From the NCBI GenBank assembly GCA_910576205.1, contig CAJTHL010000014.1, positions 1-64,000 on the forward strand: a stretch of 64,000 nt of DNA, written 5' to 3'. The stretch comes from Clostridia bacterium (lineage in GTDB: Bacteria > Bacillota > Clostridia > Lachnospirales > Lachnospiraceae). Within the stretch, counting starts at the first letter, position 1, and each line of letters begins with the position of its first letter. The notes below the pieces were generated by a model. It was given only the letters and a program-made list of their open reading frames with translations, had not been told where the DNA came from and did not search any database. Both the position numbers and the translations under genes were made by a program. Positions 63,775 through 64,000 of this stretch are shown here, piece by piece.

Positions 63775-63831
63775 GGCCATACCATATTGAAGTTTAGAAG
63801 TCCAGTATTTACAGGTGATTGGAAAGGATAA

Positions 63832-64000
<169 letters not shown>

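Overview
The window looks like a chromosomal segment of an anaerobic Clostridia member, most likely Lachnospiraceae. The basis is gene content and style: rubrerythrin, HPr kinase, a ROK glucokinase, a membrane sodium-pumping decarboxylase cluster, AGGAGG-type ribosome binding sites, many GTG/TTG starts, and moderately GC-rich DNA with AT-rich promoters. I cannot name the genus from the sequence alone. I see no rRNA, tRNA, CRISPR array, integrase or transposase.

Layout. 1-5.9 kb: a coiled-coil FlxA-like protein, nagB followed by a decapitated nagA remnant, galE overlapping a membrane glycosyltransferase, and rubrerythrin. 5.9-8.1 kb: a small accessory block with a membrane protein, a secreted alanine/lysine repeat protein and a divergent XRE regulator facing a 49-residue gene, with a perfect operator palindrome inside the promoter. 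8.2-15.1 kb: an HscC-type Hsp70, its large TPR partner with a degenerate J domain, and pyrG. 15.2-21.3 kb: a Ser/Thr kinase operon (kinase, small membrane protein, 1149-residue Ig-like surface protein) carrying two pairs of about 104-nt tandem structured repeats. 21.3-32.4 kb: ftsH, the iadA-yfcC pair (minus strand), uvrC-hprK-glcK, and an HD hydrolase with a YwgA-like partner. 32.5-45.2 kb: a carbohydrate island with a divergent ROK repressor and an eleven-gene operon: PIG-L deacetylase, three SDRs, a CUT2 ABC transporter with two permeases, a Gfo/Idh dehydrogenase, a NagB-like protein with an altered active site, and a mutarotase. 45.2-51.6 kb: a ferritin-like protein, a GntR/YtrA-ABC operon, a D,D-carboxypeptidase, cardiolipin synthase and a CBS protein. 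51.8-57.2 kb: a biotin-dependent sodium-pump cluster with both 12S-type and 5S-type carboxyltransferases. 57.4-59.3 kb: an AT-richer accessory trio (ribbon-helix-helix protein, unknown protein, phosphatase). 59.3 kb to the end: a DUF362 protein, a second phospholipase-D protein, an HI0933-type flavoprotein, a HIT protein and the start of cmk.

How genes work together. The ROK-flanked operon reads as import plus intracellular deacetylation, oxidation and deamination or isomerisation of an N-acetylated sugar-like compound; the exact substrate is inferred, not proven. The sodium-pump cluster would couple decarboxylation or transcarboxylation to a sodium gradient. HPr kinase and glucokinase fit carbon catabolite control.

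Most unusual signals. Two families of intergenic structured repeats stand out. Family B (29431-29580, 40449-40572, remnant near 43472) forms a long hairpin with a conserved loop and internal loop and with stem-preserving base changes; its 3' end sits at the ribosome binding site of the next gene. Family A (15398-15605, 17600-17804, diverged copy at 51075) occurs as tandem pairs inside one operon and shows a compensatory stem change.
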